NCBI GenBank assembly: GCA_030586765.1
Contig: JAUQZZ010000037.1
Coordinates: forward strand, 1 to 14,350
Direction: 5' to 3'
Length of the DNA: 14,350 nucleotides
From: Candidatus Brocadiales bacterium
GTDB taxonomy: Bacteria > Planctomycetota > Brocadiia > Brocadiales > Bathyanammoxibiaceae
Below the pieces are notes generated by a model. That model saw nothing but the letters and a program-made list of their open reading frames with translations. It did no database searches and was not told the DNA's origin. Each line of letters begins with the position of its first letter. Within the stretch, counting starts at the first letter, position 1. The position numbers were made by a program, and so were the translations under genes. Positions 1 through 7,348 of this stretch are shown piece after piece.

Positions 1-34
1 GCAATGACCAAAGACTCCGACACTGCCCCTTCTT

Positions 35-124
35 GTAGCGCAGACCTTCGGGTCTGCCTTTTATGCAGGGCTAAAGCCCTGCCCTACAATTTTGGATCTC
101 TGCAGGTCTAAAGACCTGCGCTAC
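35..124. repeat. Triple hairpin REP-like array downstream of rmuC
   Basis: Three hairpins stand in a row. GTAG (35-38) is followed by GCAGACC-TTCG-GGTCTGC (40-57); GCAGGGC-TAAA-GCCCTGC (65-82) is followed by CTAC (84-87); GCAGGTC-TAAA-GACCTGC (102-119) is followed by CTAC (121-124). The first unit and the other two are therefore in opposite orientation. The outer GCAG/CTGC part of each stem is shared, while the tip differs with matching changes on both arms. A GTAG tetranucleotide before a palindrome is the hallmark of REP sequences mobilised by REP-associated (RAYT/TnpA-REP) transposases; none is encoded here. The array begins 3 nt after the rmuC stop, so it may protect or end that transcript, although no U-run is seen. 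Confidence 0.75.
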
Positions 125-127
125 ACA

Positions 128-1306
128 CTACAAAAGCTCCCCTTGCCCCTGCTCTGGGGCCTTTACCTTCTTAATAGACTCCCCCTCCCCAAGGGTCTCT
201 ATCCTCTCCAGACGGCTGCCGAATCTATCCAAGTCTTTAGAGGCATCGTCGTACCTTTGGAGACAGTTCCTCAGGTGTTTCCCCAGGACTTCGAAGTCCT
301 CTCCAAATTTTGAAAAATCCACCTTCAGGGTCTGGAGATTCCTGACGACCTCCTCCACCCGCTCCTCTACCTGCATCCCCTTCAGGCCCAGGAGGATGGT
401 CTGGAGATAGCTGTAAAAGGTATTGGGGGAGACAGGGATGACCCTCTTCTTAAGGGAGTATTCAAAGAGTCCCTCATCCCCAGAGGCATCATCCTTTATT
501 ATGGTCTCGTAGTAGATATTCTCAGCAGGGATATACATGAGGGCAAAGTCAAAGGTGCCCTCCTCAGGGCGGATATATTTAGAAGCAATTTTATCTATCT
601 CTTTCTTTACACTGGCAATGAATTCCCTTCTGGCCCGCTTTCTCGCCTCTTCGTCCCCAGCCTCGATAAATCTCCTGAAGTCATCAACAGGAAACTTGGC
701 GTCCACCGGCACCAGCCTCTCCCCCAGGGTGATGACAGCGTCCACAACCTCGTTGTTTTGAAATCGGTGCTGGAGGGAGAAATGGTTGGGTACGACCTGC
801 CTGAGGAGGTTGGCCAGGAGAAGCTCTCCCAGTTCGCCCCTCAGCTTTGGCGGTTTTAGGATATCCTGGAGGCTGGCTATGTCCTTGCTTATCTCCTCCA
901 ACCTGTGGGTTGCCTTGTGCAGCTCCCCCAGTTTGCTATGCACCTCGCTCACCACCTTGGTGGTGCCTTCTAATCTATTGCCCAGGGTCTCATGGGTCTT
1001 GGCGATTATCTCCCGATGGGCATGCAGGTCCTTATTCACCTGCTCTGTGAGCTGGCCCAGGCTCAACCTGGTCTCGTTCCTGAGGCCGTCCATCTGCTGT
1101 TGAACCCTGGCGCCAAGGGCCTCATTGTTCCTCTGGATTACATCTATAAACTGGGTCAGGCCCTGGCGGCTCTCTTGTCTGAGGGCGTCCATCTGCTGCT
1201 GTATTAGTAGATTTTCCTGCCCCTTTTCCTGCCCCCTACCCCTGAAGAGTATAAGGAATATAACCCCTACCAGCAGGGCAACAACTACGATGTTCAGGTA
1301 CTCCAT
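128..1306 (-). CDS. rmuC: RmuC family DNA recombination protein
   Basis: Encodes 392 aa. One membrane helix lies at about residues 4-21, followed by a long glutamine- and glutamate-rich coiled coil (about 30-150) and then the conserved RmuC domain. That domain shows GELGELLLANLL (157-168), VVDA (187-190) and VDAKFP (201-206), which fit a PD-(D/E)XK-type nuclease core with D189, D202 and K204 as candidate active-site residues. RmuC proteins are thought to limit inversions and rearrangements at repeated DNA. That is notable in a repeat-rich window, but the link is only inference. A GTG start 18 nt upstream is possible, but the ATG at 1306 follows GGAGGT at 7 nt and begins directly at the membrane segment, so I chose it. 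The gene is divergent from mfd, and a hairpin array follows the stop. The length is normal for the family. Confidence 0.93.
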   Translation of the reverse strand: MEYLNIVVVALLVGVIFLILFRGRGQEKGQENLLIQQQMDALRQESRQGLTQFIDVIQRNNEALGARVQQQMDGLRNETRLSLGQLTEQVNKDLHAHREIIAKTHETLGNRLEGTTKVVSEVHSKLGELHKATHRLEEISKDIASLQDILKPPKLRGELGELLLANLLRQVVPNHFSLQHRFQNNEVVDAVITLGERLVPVDAKFPVDDFRRFIEAGDEEARKRARREFIASVKKEIDKIASKYIRPEEGTFDFALMYIPAENIYYETIIKDDASGDEGLFEYSLKKRVIPVSPNTFYSYLQTILLGLKGMQVEERVEEVVRNLQTLKVDFSKFGEDFEVLGKHLRNCLQRYDDASKDLDRFGSRLERIETLGEGESIKKVKAPEQGQGELL

Positions 1307-1456
1307 AATATGACCTCCATACACTTATAAGTATGAATAGCTTTTAGGATGTTAGCCTGTTTTTTCCTGGCGTGCAAGGTAAAAAAGTGCCCCAAGACCC
1401 ATAAGCCAATCCAATAGATTCGCTTCGCTCACTACAAGATTTTGAACTTCGGACGT

Positions 1457-1622
1457 GAGTTCGGACATAATTTTAACTTCTGTTGCGGCAATTGGTTTGG
1501 GAATTCAAAATGCCTACCGGAAACAGGCACAACGAAGGCAAAAATTTCCTCCCCCTTGATGGGGGGAGGGGGAGTTCTTAAGGCCTTTACCTTCAAAATA
1601 ATGGTAAGCTATGTCCGAACTC
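1457..1622. mobile_element. MITE-like element with GTTCGGACA ends (copy 1)
   Basis: A perfect 13-bp inverted repeat, GAGTTCGGACATA (1457-1469) and TATGTCCGAACTC (1610-1622), bounds 166 bp with no convincing gene. A second pair with the same 9-bp core (GTTCGGACA/TGTCCGAAC) bounds 11868-12126. The two right ends stay alike for about 13 nt past the core (TCCTGTCCCAAGC against CCTTGTCCAAGGC). A G/C-rich hairpin sits inside each copy. Terminal inverted repeats without coding capacity suggest a non-autonomous element, but no target duplication is evident and the true boundaries are uncertain. Confidence 0.5.
1549..1568. repeat. G/C-rich hairpin, solo arm of the CCTCCCCC family
   Basis: CTCCCCC-TTGAT-GGGGGGAG forms a strong hairpin inside the element at 1457-1622. 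The same CTCCCCCTTGATGGGGG core recurs at 12797-12814, and related hairpins lie in 8966-9200 and 11994-12112. Confidence 0.65.
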
Positions 1623-1646
1623 CTGTCCCAAGCTCAGAAGATTCCC

Positions 1647-1675
1647 TTGACCTCCTAGCCCAGGGTGATTACAAT
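1647..1675 (+). promoter_or_regulatory. Sigma70-type promoter of mfd
   Basis: TTGACC (1647-1652) and TACAAT (1670-1675) are separated by exactly 17 nt, each matching the consensus at five of six positions. Transcription would begin near 1682, a few bases before the AAGGAG ribosome site (1689-1694) of mfd. This makes the upstream TTG codon at 1680 unusable as a start and supports the ATG at 1707. The promoter begins 24 nt past the end of the MITE-like element. Confidence 0.6.
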
Positions 1676-1706
1676 TTAGTTGCCTCTCAAGGAGATGGAA
1701 ATCTTT

Positions 1707-4700
1707 ATGGATTCGCTACTTAAATTAATCCAGAAGGACAAGAAATTTCAGGCCCTCCTCAAAGAACTCCCTAAGGCAAAGGAATTAAATATTGGGGGTC
1801 TATGGGGCTCCTCAGCGGCCTATCTCCTGGCAGCCCTTTCCGAAAGGGCGCCCTCCTGGATACTCCTGGTCACTAGCTCCATTGAAGAGGCAGAGGAGGC
1901 CAGGGAGGATATCAACCTCTTCAGGCCCAACACTGCCCTTATATTCCGCCCATGGGAGGGTTTTTCTACGGAGGAGTGGAGGCCCTCAAGACAGCTCCCC
2001 CCTGAACACCTCCAGATACTAAGCCCCTTGCTCTTCTGGAGGACAGAAGTATGCAGCGTCGTCCGCCTTAGGCGGACGCACCCAACGTCTTCATTCGTCC
2101 GATACGGAAATTCCGCCTTAGGCGGACTACACAAACAAAAAGGCTTACCTGTTCCGCCTAAGGCGGATAGGGCAGGGGTCCCACACCCCACACAAAAAAT
2201 AATTGTCTGCCCCATCCAGTCCCTCTTACAGAAGCTCCCCAGGCCAAAGACCCTCCTTGAGAGTACCCTAAAGGTAACTGTGGGAGAGGAACTGGGGCCA
2301 GAGAAGATACTCGAATGGTTAGTGGAGCGGGGCTTCCAGAAGGTCTCTCGGGTAGAGGCACCTGGGGAGTACAGCCTCAGGGGAGGTATCATAGACATAT
2401 TCCCCCCTTCTTCAGACCTCCCCTACCGCATAGAATTCTTTGGCGACACAATAGAATCCATCAGGGTCTTTAATACAGACACCCAAACCTCCGTAAGTGG
2501 CTTAAAAGAGGTAAACATCCTTGCCTTCAAGGATTCTGCCCCAGGGGAAGTAGAAGAGGGCTCTCTCCTGGACTACCTTCCGGAAGATGCCTGGATAGCC
2601 CTGCGCGAACCTGACACCATAGAGGACCGCGCTAAGAAGATGCCTGGCCCCTTACCATGGATGCACCCTTATAATGAGATAGAAAAAAACTGGGACAGGC
2701 ATACTAAATTATCTCTCTCCTTCCTCCCCTTTGAGTGTGAAGGGGCCTACAACTTCCAGGTAGAATCTGTGGAGCGCTTCGGCCCAGAGCCCAGCCGTGC
2801 CCTAGAGGAATTGAAGAGGCTGTCTGCCTCAGGCGGACTGGCCAAACGCACCATAGTCTTCTGCAACAACGAGGCAGAGGAGATGCGCTTCCAGGAACTC
2901 CTAAAGGATGCTAGCCTCCGCCTGGAATCTGCTATAGGCCGACTAAACTGCGGCTTCTTCTTTAAGGACCTAGATATATTCCTCCTCTCCCACCATGAAC
3001 TCTTCCACCGCTACAGGATAAGGCGAGAGCCGAAAAAACCCGTGCCCTCAAGGCCTATAGAAAGCCTTTTAGAGCTTAAACGAGGCGACTACGTGGTGCA
3101 TGTAACCCACGGTATAGCCCAGTTCTTAGGCATAGAGGCCCTGGAGCAGGACAGAAAGAAGCGGGAGTGCCTGCTCCTGGAGTTTGAGGGTGGCACCAGG
3201 CTGTACGTGCCAGCGGCCAGGATAGAGCTGGTACAGAAGTATATCGGCCCTAAGGAGCATAGACCCCCTCTGAGCAGGCTGGGTGGCCAGGCCTGGACCA
3301 GGAAGCTCCAGGAGGTGGAGCGGGCTGTGACGGACCTGGCAGGAGAACTCCTGGAGATGCAGGCCCTCCGCAACGCAAAGCCAGGGATAAGGTATCCTCA
3401 GGACACCCAGTGGCAGAAGGAGTTTGAGGCGGAATTCCCCTACGAGGAGACAGAGGACCAGCTCAAGGTAAACCAGGAGATAAAGAAAGATATGGAGTAC
3501 CCCAGGCCAATGGACCGCCTGGTCTGTGGAGACGTGGGCTACGGAAAGACGGAGCTAGCCATCCGTGCGGCCTTTAAGGCCGTGATGAATGGAAAACAGG
3601 TATCGGTGCTAGTCCCTACTACTATCCTGGCCCAGCAACACTACCGCACCTTCTCCGAGAGGATGGCCGACTACCCTATAAGGATAGAGTCCCTGAGCCG
3701 CTTTAAATCCCCTGCTGAACAAAAGACCATCCTAGAGGCCCTGATGCAGGGGACCGTGGACATAGTAATAGGCACCCACAGGCTCGTCCAGGGGGATGTA
3801 GAGTTCAAAGACCTGGGCCTGGTAATAATAGATGAAGAACAACGCTTTGGGGTGGAACATAAGGAGCGCCTGAAAAAGCTCCGTCAGACGGTGGACATCC
3901 TCACCCTCACGGCCACACCTATCCCCAGGACCCTGCACATGGCCCTCCTGGGCCTGAGAGACATCTCTTCCCTGAACACACCGCCCCAGGACCGCCAGGC
4001 CATACGCACCTTCCTCATGCGCTACGACCCAGAGAAGGTCCGTCAGGCCATCCTCTTTGAGCTGAACCGCGAGGGACAGGTGTACTTTGTCCATAACCGT
4101 GTATATAATATCGCAGAAGTAGCCGAAAATCTGACCCGGCTCCTGCCCGAGGCCGGGATAACCGTTGCCCATGGACAGATGCCTGAGAAACTACTAGAAG
4201 AAAGGATGCTCGCCTTCATAGATAAAAAATACGATGTGCTGGTATCCACCACCATCATAGAATCGGGTATGGACATACCCAATGTAAACACCATCTTTAT
4301 TAATGAGGCCGATTCCTTTGGCCTGGCTGAGCTCCACCAGCTCCGCGGACGGGTGGGGCGCTACAAGCACATAGCCTACGCTTATCTACTGCTCCCTACA
4401 AAGAGACCCATCAGCCCTGAGGCAGAGAAGCGGCTAAAGGCAGTTGAGGAATTCTCCCATCTGGGGGCAGGTTTTAAGATAGCCCTCCGGGACCTGGAGA
4501 TACGTGGAGCAGGCAACATCCTGGGCCCCGAGCAACACGGCCACATAGCCGCCCTTGGCTACGAGATGTACTGCCAGCTCATGGAGACCGCAGTAAAAAG
4601 GATAAAAAGGGAACCCCTGCCCCTCACCTTAGACGTCTCCATAAACCTAAATCTCGACTCCTACATACCTACGGATTATGTGCCCGAGGAGACCCTCAGG

Positions 4701-5048
4701 ATGGAGATATACAGAAAGCTCTCCCACTGCCACTCCAGGGAAGAGATAAGGGCCGTGGAGGAGGAACTCAGGGACCGCTTGGGGCCCCTGCCCCAGCCCG
4801 TGAAGAACCTCCTCATAGAGAGAGAACTGAGACTGGCGGCCCAGGGCTTTAGCATACGTTCCATGCTCCGAATAGACGGTAGGGTGGTCCTGGAGGTAGA
4901 AGACCTAAAAAAGGCCGAGACCTGCCTCTATGACCTGAGGCGACGGATACGGGTCATAAACGACAACACCCTGCACCTGCAACTCCCTAAAAAGGACGCC
5001 TCTCCTGAGGAGATGGTAGATTTTCTAAAGAAAGTGTTTAAACTGTAA
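1707..5048 (+). CDS. mfd: Transcription-repair coupling factor Mfd
   Basis: Encodes 1113 aa; the family is usually about 1150. Mfd binds stalled RNA polymerase, displaces it by DNA translocation and recruits UvrA. The N-terminal UvrB-like module (about 1-330) includes YSLRGGIIDIFP. The RNA-polymerase-interacting domain begins near 455 (RGDYVVHVTHGIAQFLG). The SF2 translocase has Walker A GDVGYGKT (608-615), DEEQ (709-712), TATPIPRT and QLRGRVGR (878-885), and a C-terminal regulatory domain follows. All key motifs are intact. About 50 codons (residues about 112-163) between SPLLFWR and IIVCPIQSLL have no place in the family spacing and consist of palindromic repeat DNA (separate entry). ATG 1707 follows AAGGAG at 12 nt, a rather long gap; ATG 1695 would overlap that site and TTG 1680 precedes the likely transcription start. 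Confidence 0.96.
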   Translation: MDSLLKLIQKDKKFQALLKELPKAKELNIGGLWGSSAAYLLAALSERAPSWILLVTSSIEEAEEAREDINLFRPNTALIFRPWEGFSTEEWRPSRQLPPEHLQILSPLLFWRTEVCSVVRLRRTHPTSSFVRYGNSALGGLHKQKGLPVPPKADRAGVPHPTQKIIVCPIQSLLQKLPRPKTLLESTLKVTVGEELGPEKILEWLVERGFQKVSRVEAPGEYSLRGGIIDIFPPSSDLPYRIEFFGDTIESIRVFNTDTQTSVSGLKEVNILAFKDSAPGEVEEGSLLDYLPEDAWIALREPDTIEDRAKKMPGPLPWMHPYNEIEKNWDRHTKLSLSFLPFECEGAYNFQVESVERFGPEPSRALEELKRLSASGGLAKRTIVFCNNEAEEMRFQELLKDASLRLESAIGRLNCGFFFKDLDIFLLSHHELFHRYRIRREPKKPVPSRPIESLLELKRGDYVVHVTHGIAQFLGIEALEQDRKKRECLLLEFEGGTRLYVPAARIELVQKYIGPKEHRPPLSRLGGQAWTRKLQEVERAVTDLAGELLEMQALRNAKPGIRYPQDTQWQKEFEAEFPYEETEDQLKVNQEIKKDMEYPRPMDRLVCGDVGYGKTELAIRAAFKAVMNGKQVSVLVPTTILAQQHYRTFSERMADYPIRIESLSRFKSPAEQKTILEALMQGTVDIVIGTHRLVQGDVEFKDLGLVIIDEEQRFGVEHKERLKKLRQTVDILTLTATPIPRTLHMALLGLRDISSLNTPPQDRQAIRTFLMRYDPEKVRQAILFELNREGQVYFVHNRVYNIAEVAENLTRLLPEAGITVAHGQMPEKLLEERMLAFIDKKYDVLVSTTIIESGMDIPNVNTIFINEADSFGLAELHQLRGRVGRYKHIAYAYLLLPTKRPISPEAEKRLKAVEEFSHLGAGFKIALRDLEIRGAGNILGPEQHGHIAALGYEMYCQLMETAVKRIKREPLPLTLDVSINLNLDSYIPTDYVPEETLRMEIYRKLSHCHSREEIRAVEEELRDRLGPLPQPVKNLLIERELRLAAQGFSIRSMLRIDGRVVLEVEDLKKAETCLYDLRRRIRVINDNTLHLQLPKKDASPEEMVDFLKKVFKL
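2043..2195 (+). repeat. In-frame palindromic element within mfd
   Basis: Three perfect palindromes lie in this segment: GTCCGCCTTAGGCGGAC (2061-2077), TCCGCCTTAGGCGGA (2112-2126) and TCCGCCTAAGGCGGA (2153-2167). All are read in the mfd frame without a stop. Bases 2054-2082 match the reverse complement of the intergenic copy at 8368-8396 apart from about two positions. The encoded peptide is rich in Arg, Gly, Pro and His, and looks unlike Mfd. Removing it brings SPLLFWRT close to KIIVCPIQSLL, the usual spacing in this family. The exact ends are estimated, not proven. The pattern resembles Rickettsia palindromic elements, which also insert in frame into conserved genes. Confidence 0.75.
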
Positions 5049-5102
5049 CTATTTATTTATAAAAGGAGACCTCTGCAAAAGTTGCTACAATGCCATGCGA
5101 TG

Positions 5103-5174
5103 TGTCATTCTGAGCGAAGCGAAGAATCTAGTATTTTAGAGATTCTTCGGTCGTTTCACTCCCTCAGAATGACA
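5103..5174. repeat. Large TGTCATTCTGAG hairpin repeat (copy 1)
   Basis: The outer arms TGTCATTCTGAG (5103-5114) and CTCAGAATGACA (5163-5174) enclose inner arms GAAGAATCT (5121-5129) and AGATTCTTC (5140-5148). The first 41 bases recur at 14310-14350 with one difference. The repeat lies in the 176-nt gap between mfd and the parvulin gene. Similar GTCATTCTGAGCGAAGCGAA repeats are, from general knowledge, common in many bacterial genomes. No U-run follows, so a terminator role is not supported. Confidence 0.8.
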
Positions 5175-5224
5175 ATTGTGCAGGATTTTTCAGAGATCTC
5201 GAGGTATAAATTGGAGGAGGGTCT

Positions 5225-6244
5225 TTGAGGTTCTCTATCGAGAAGTGCATCATTCTACTTACCACGTGCCTAATGGCATGGTCTCTAGCCCATCGTCCCC
5301 TCCTGGCCGAAGCAAAGTACATGGAAACCATCTGGGCAGTGGTAAACAATACAATAATTACCGAAGAGGATGTAAAGAGACGCGCCCTTGTACCCCTAAG
5401 CGAGGCCCAAAAAAAATACAAAGGCAATGAATTGACGCTAAGAATCCAGGGGATACTCGAAGAGGTCCTCAACCAGCTCATAGACAGACAGTTGTTGGTT
5501 CAGGAGGCCCACCGACTTATAGAAAAGAATCCTGTACTAATGGAGGACATAGAAAAAGAGCTAGCCGCCTTTCTTAAAGAGGCCGTGGAGGAGGTAGGCT
5601 CCCTGAGCAAATTCTACGAAATCGCTACTAAAGAAGGGATTAACCCCGCAGAAAAGAAAAAGGAACTCAAGGACGACCTCATGGCGGAAAGGCTTCTTAA
5701 GGACCTTGTTTATAAAAAGGTAACTATCTCTCCAAAGGACATCAGGGATTACTACCAGAGCCACCTAGAGGAGTTCACCCAGGGAAAACAAGCAAAGGCG
5801 AGGCAGATTTTCCTAAAATTCTCCTCCTTCCCTAATAAGGAGGAGGCAAAAAAGAAGGCCGAGGAACTAAGGGACAGGGCAAAAAGGGGGGAGGATTTCG
5901 AGGCCCTGGTCAAGGAGTTCTCCCAGGGACCTAGGGCATCCACTGGCGGCCTCTGGGATTTTGAGGATGTAAAGGTGATGAGGAAGGACCTGAAAGAGCC
6001 CATACTGGCCCTAGAAAAAGGAGAGATAAGCGACATCATCCAGAGCCCTGTAGGTTACCACATCTTTAAGGCAGAAGAGGTTAAACCTGCAAAGGAGGCC
6101 GACTTTATGGCCCTGCAAGAGGAGATCCGCGACCGCCTCTATAAAGAGGAGTCCACCAGGAGGAAGAAGGAATATATTCAAAACCTCAAAAAGAACGCCA
6201 CAATAAAAATAACCAGCGGGGGGGGAGGCACAATCCATGACTAA
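5225..6244 (+). CDS. SurA/PpiC-type periplasmic peptidyl-prolyl isomerase
   Basis: Encodes 339 aa. An N-terminal signal peptide has a basic n-region (MRFSIEK), a hydrophobic core to about residue 22 and a likely cleavage site after AEA (28-30). A helical SurA-N-like chaperone region (about 33-180) follows, then a parvulin rotamase domain (about 188-286) with ARQIFLKF, the ASTGGLWDF loop and the closing GYHIFKAEE. Such proteins isomerise proline bonds and chaperone outer-membrane or exported proteins in the periplasm. The start is a TTG preceded by a GGAGGAGGG stretch (5213-5221); no upstream ATG gives a signal peptide. The gene probably continues the mfd transcript, as no good promoter is visible. 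The last codons include an eight-G run, and the stop overlaps the next gene by 8 nt. Confidence 0.88.
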   Translation: MRFSIEKCIILLTTCLMAWSLAHRPLLAEAKYMETIWAVVNNTIITEEDVKRRALVPLSEAQKKYKGNELTLRIQGILEEVLNQLIDRQLLVQEAHRLIEKNPVLMEDIEKELAAFLKEAVEEVGSLSKFYEIATKEGINPAEKKKELKDDLMAERLLKDLVYKKVTISPKDIRDYYQSHLEEFTQGKQAKARQIFLKFSSFPNKEEAKKKAEELRDRAKRGEDFEALVKEFSQGPRASTGGLWDFEDVKVMRKDLKEPILALEKGEISDIIQSPVGYHIFKAEEVKPAKEADFMALQEEIRDRLYKEESTRRKKEYIQNLKKNATIKITSGGGGTIHD

Positions 6245-6878
6245 TATAGAGATAATGGAAGGCTTTCATCACCCTGGTCAGATTACCAAGACTGTTGAAG
6301 AAATTGTCAAGGAGTTTCAACTCCATGAGAAACTAGATAGTATAAACATTAAACATCCCCCCTTGGACCACCCCATAGACATGAACTATCTCTTCCCAGA
6401 GGAAAGACGCCTGGAACTGGAGATAGTAGATTCTCTGGATAATCTAGAAGGGCGCATCAGACATGAACTCATGCATGTGGTAGACCAACTGGATGCAGAT
6501 TTCGGCTATAAGCGGAAAAGGGAGCCAGGGTCCGGCACTACCCAGCTCCGACGCTACAAATACCTCTGGAATGTCTATATTGACAGCCGCCTCCAGAGGG
6601 CAGGAAAACCCGCCTACGCCACCAAAGAGGCCCGAGAAGAGGAGCTGGGGGAGTGCTGGCCTGAACTGAGTGAGGAGACAAGGCTCGCCCTCTTCGAACA
6701 CCTCTGGATCCTCCAGCCCCTGGCACAAAAACAGCTCCTCCAGTTGAGCAATAACATATTTAAATTTTCCAAAGACCTAAAGGCCCTGTCCAAGGGCCGA
6801 GGCGAAAGGCTAAGAAGATTCAAAACCCTGGAAGACCTCCGCCACTTCGCCCGGTGGGGAGATGTGGCAGAGGGGTGA
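6237..6878 (+). CDS. Putative zinc metalloprotease with HEXXH motif
   Basis: Encodes 213 aa of a family I do not recognise by name. The clear signature is HELMH at residues 76-80, a HEXXH zinc-protease motif, in the context RIRHELMHVVDQLDADFGY. A second conserved-looking block follows (YLWNVYIDSRL, 109-119) that might supply the third metal ligand, perhaps D116, but this is a guess. There is no signal peptide or membrane helix, so it is probably cytoplasmic. The C-terminal half is helical and charged. The ATG at 6237 follows GGAGG (6224-6228) at 8 nt, and the gene overlaps the parvulin gene by 8 nt, so the two are probably translated in a coupled way. An inactive or structural role cannot be excluded. 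Confidence 0.72.
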   Translation: MTNIEIMEGFHHPGQITKTVEEIVKEFQLHEKLDSINIKHPPLDHPIDMNYLFPEERRLELEIVDSLDNLEGRIRHELMHVVDQLDADFGYKRKREPGSGTTQLRRYKYLWNVYIDSRLQRAGKPAYATKEAREEELGECWPELSEETRLALFEHLWILQPLAQKQLLQLSNNIFKFSKDLKALSKGRGERLRRFKTLEDLRHFARWGDVAEG

Positions 6879-6943
6879 ATTATACGCCTCAGGCAAACTG
6901 CCAGGGCTAGAACCAGCGCAAAACTAATTCCCCCAAAAAGAAG

Positions 6944-7348
6944 ATGTTTGGAAGAACGAAGGTAACACCTAAACCTGTAGATAAAGACGTCCAGTACTGG
7001 CTGAACCTCGCCAGGTACGACATGGATACGGCCGTGTCCATGTATAAGGCCAAGCGCTACCTCTATGTCCTCTTTTCCTGCCAGCAGGCCGTAGAAAGGA
7101 TGCTCAACGCACTGGTTGTTAAGTCCAAAGGGGAATTTCCACCAGGCACTCACGACCTCCTGCACCTGGCAGAACTGGCCCAGCTAGAGCTCAAAAGGGA
7201 GGACAAGGAGTTCCTGGGCATGTTGTCCTTCTACTACGTGCACTCCCGATACTCCCAGGATACCTCAGAGGCTACAAAGAATATAGCCAGGGATTGCCTG
7301 GAAAAGACCCGTGGGGTTCTAAAATGCTTAGAACAGAAGATTCATTAA
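6944..7348 (+). CDS. HEPN domain protein
   Basis: Encodes 134 aa, mostly helical. The pattern is that of the HEPN family typified by PF05168: YWLNLARYDMDTA (18-30), SCQQAVERMLNAL (45-57), THDLLHLAELA (69-79) and YYVHSRYSQD (97-106), the last standing where RYPD is usual. HEPN proteins often pair with small nucleotidyltransferases (MNT), and the next gene is one. I find no R-X4-H-X-Y RNase motif of the HepT toxin type, so RNase activity is doubtful. The ATG at 6944 has only a weak ribosome site (AAAGAAG). The gene starts 65 nt after the HEXXH gene and overlaps the nucleotidyltransferase gene by 25 nt, so the two are surely co-expressed. Confidence 0.85.
   Translation: MFGRTKVTPKPVDKDVQYWLNLARYDMDTAVSMYKAKRYLYVLFSCQQAVERMLNALVVKSKGEFPPGTHDLLHLAELAQLELKREDKEFLGMLSFYYVHSRYSQDTSEATKNIARDCLEKTRGVLKCLEQKIH

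Noticed and set aside
1680..1706. Longer mfd start at TTG 1680
   Set aside because: It has no ribosome site and lies before the transcription start predicted from the TTGACC/TACAAT promoter.
1820..2398. 192-codon open frame antisense to mfd
   Set aside because: It lacks any recognisable domain, runs opposite to a strongly conserved Mfd module and spans the repeat insertion; it is a by-product of codon bias.
5103..5174. Rho-independent terminator after mfd
   Set aside because: The hairpin is long but has no following U-run, and the same sequence recurs elsewhere as a dispersed repeat.
5205..5210. TATAAA as a promoter for the parvulin gene
   Set aside because: The nearest TTG-type -35 is 23 nt away, and the start of transcription would fall within the ribosome site.
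6614..7165. 183-codon antisense open frame across the HEXXH and HEPN genes
   Set aside because: Ser/Leu/Arg-rich shadow composition, no domain, and two supported genes on the other strand.
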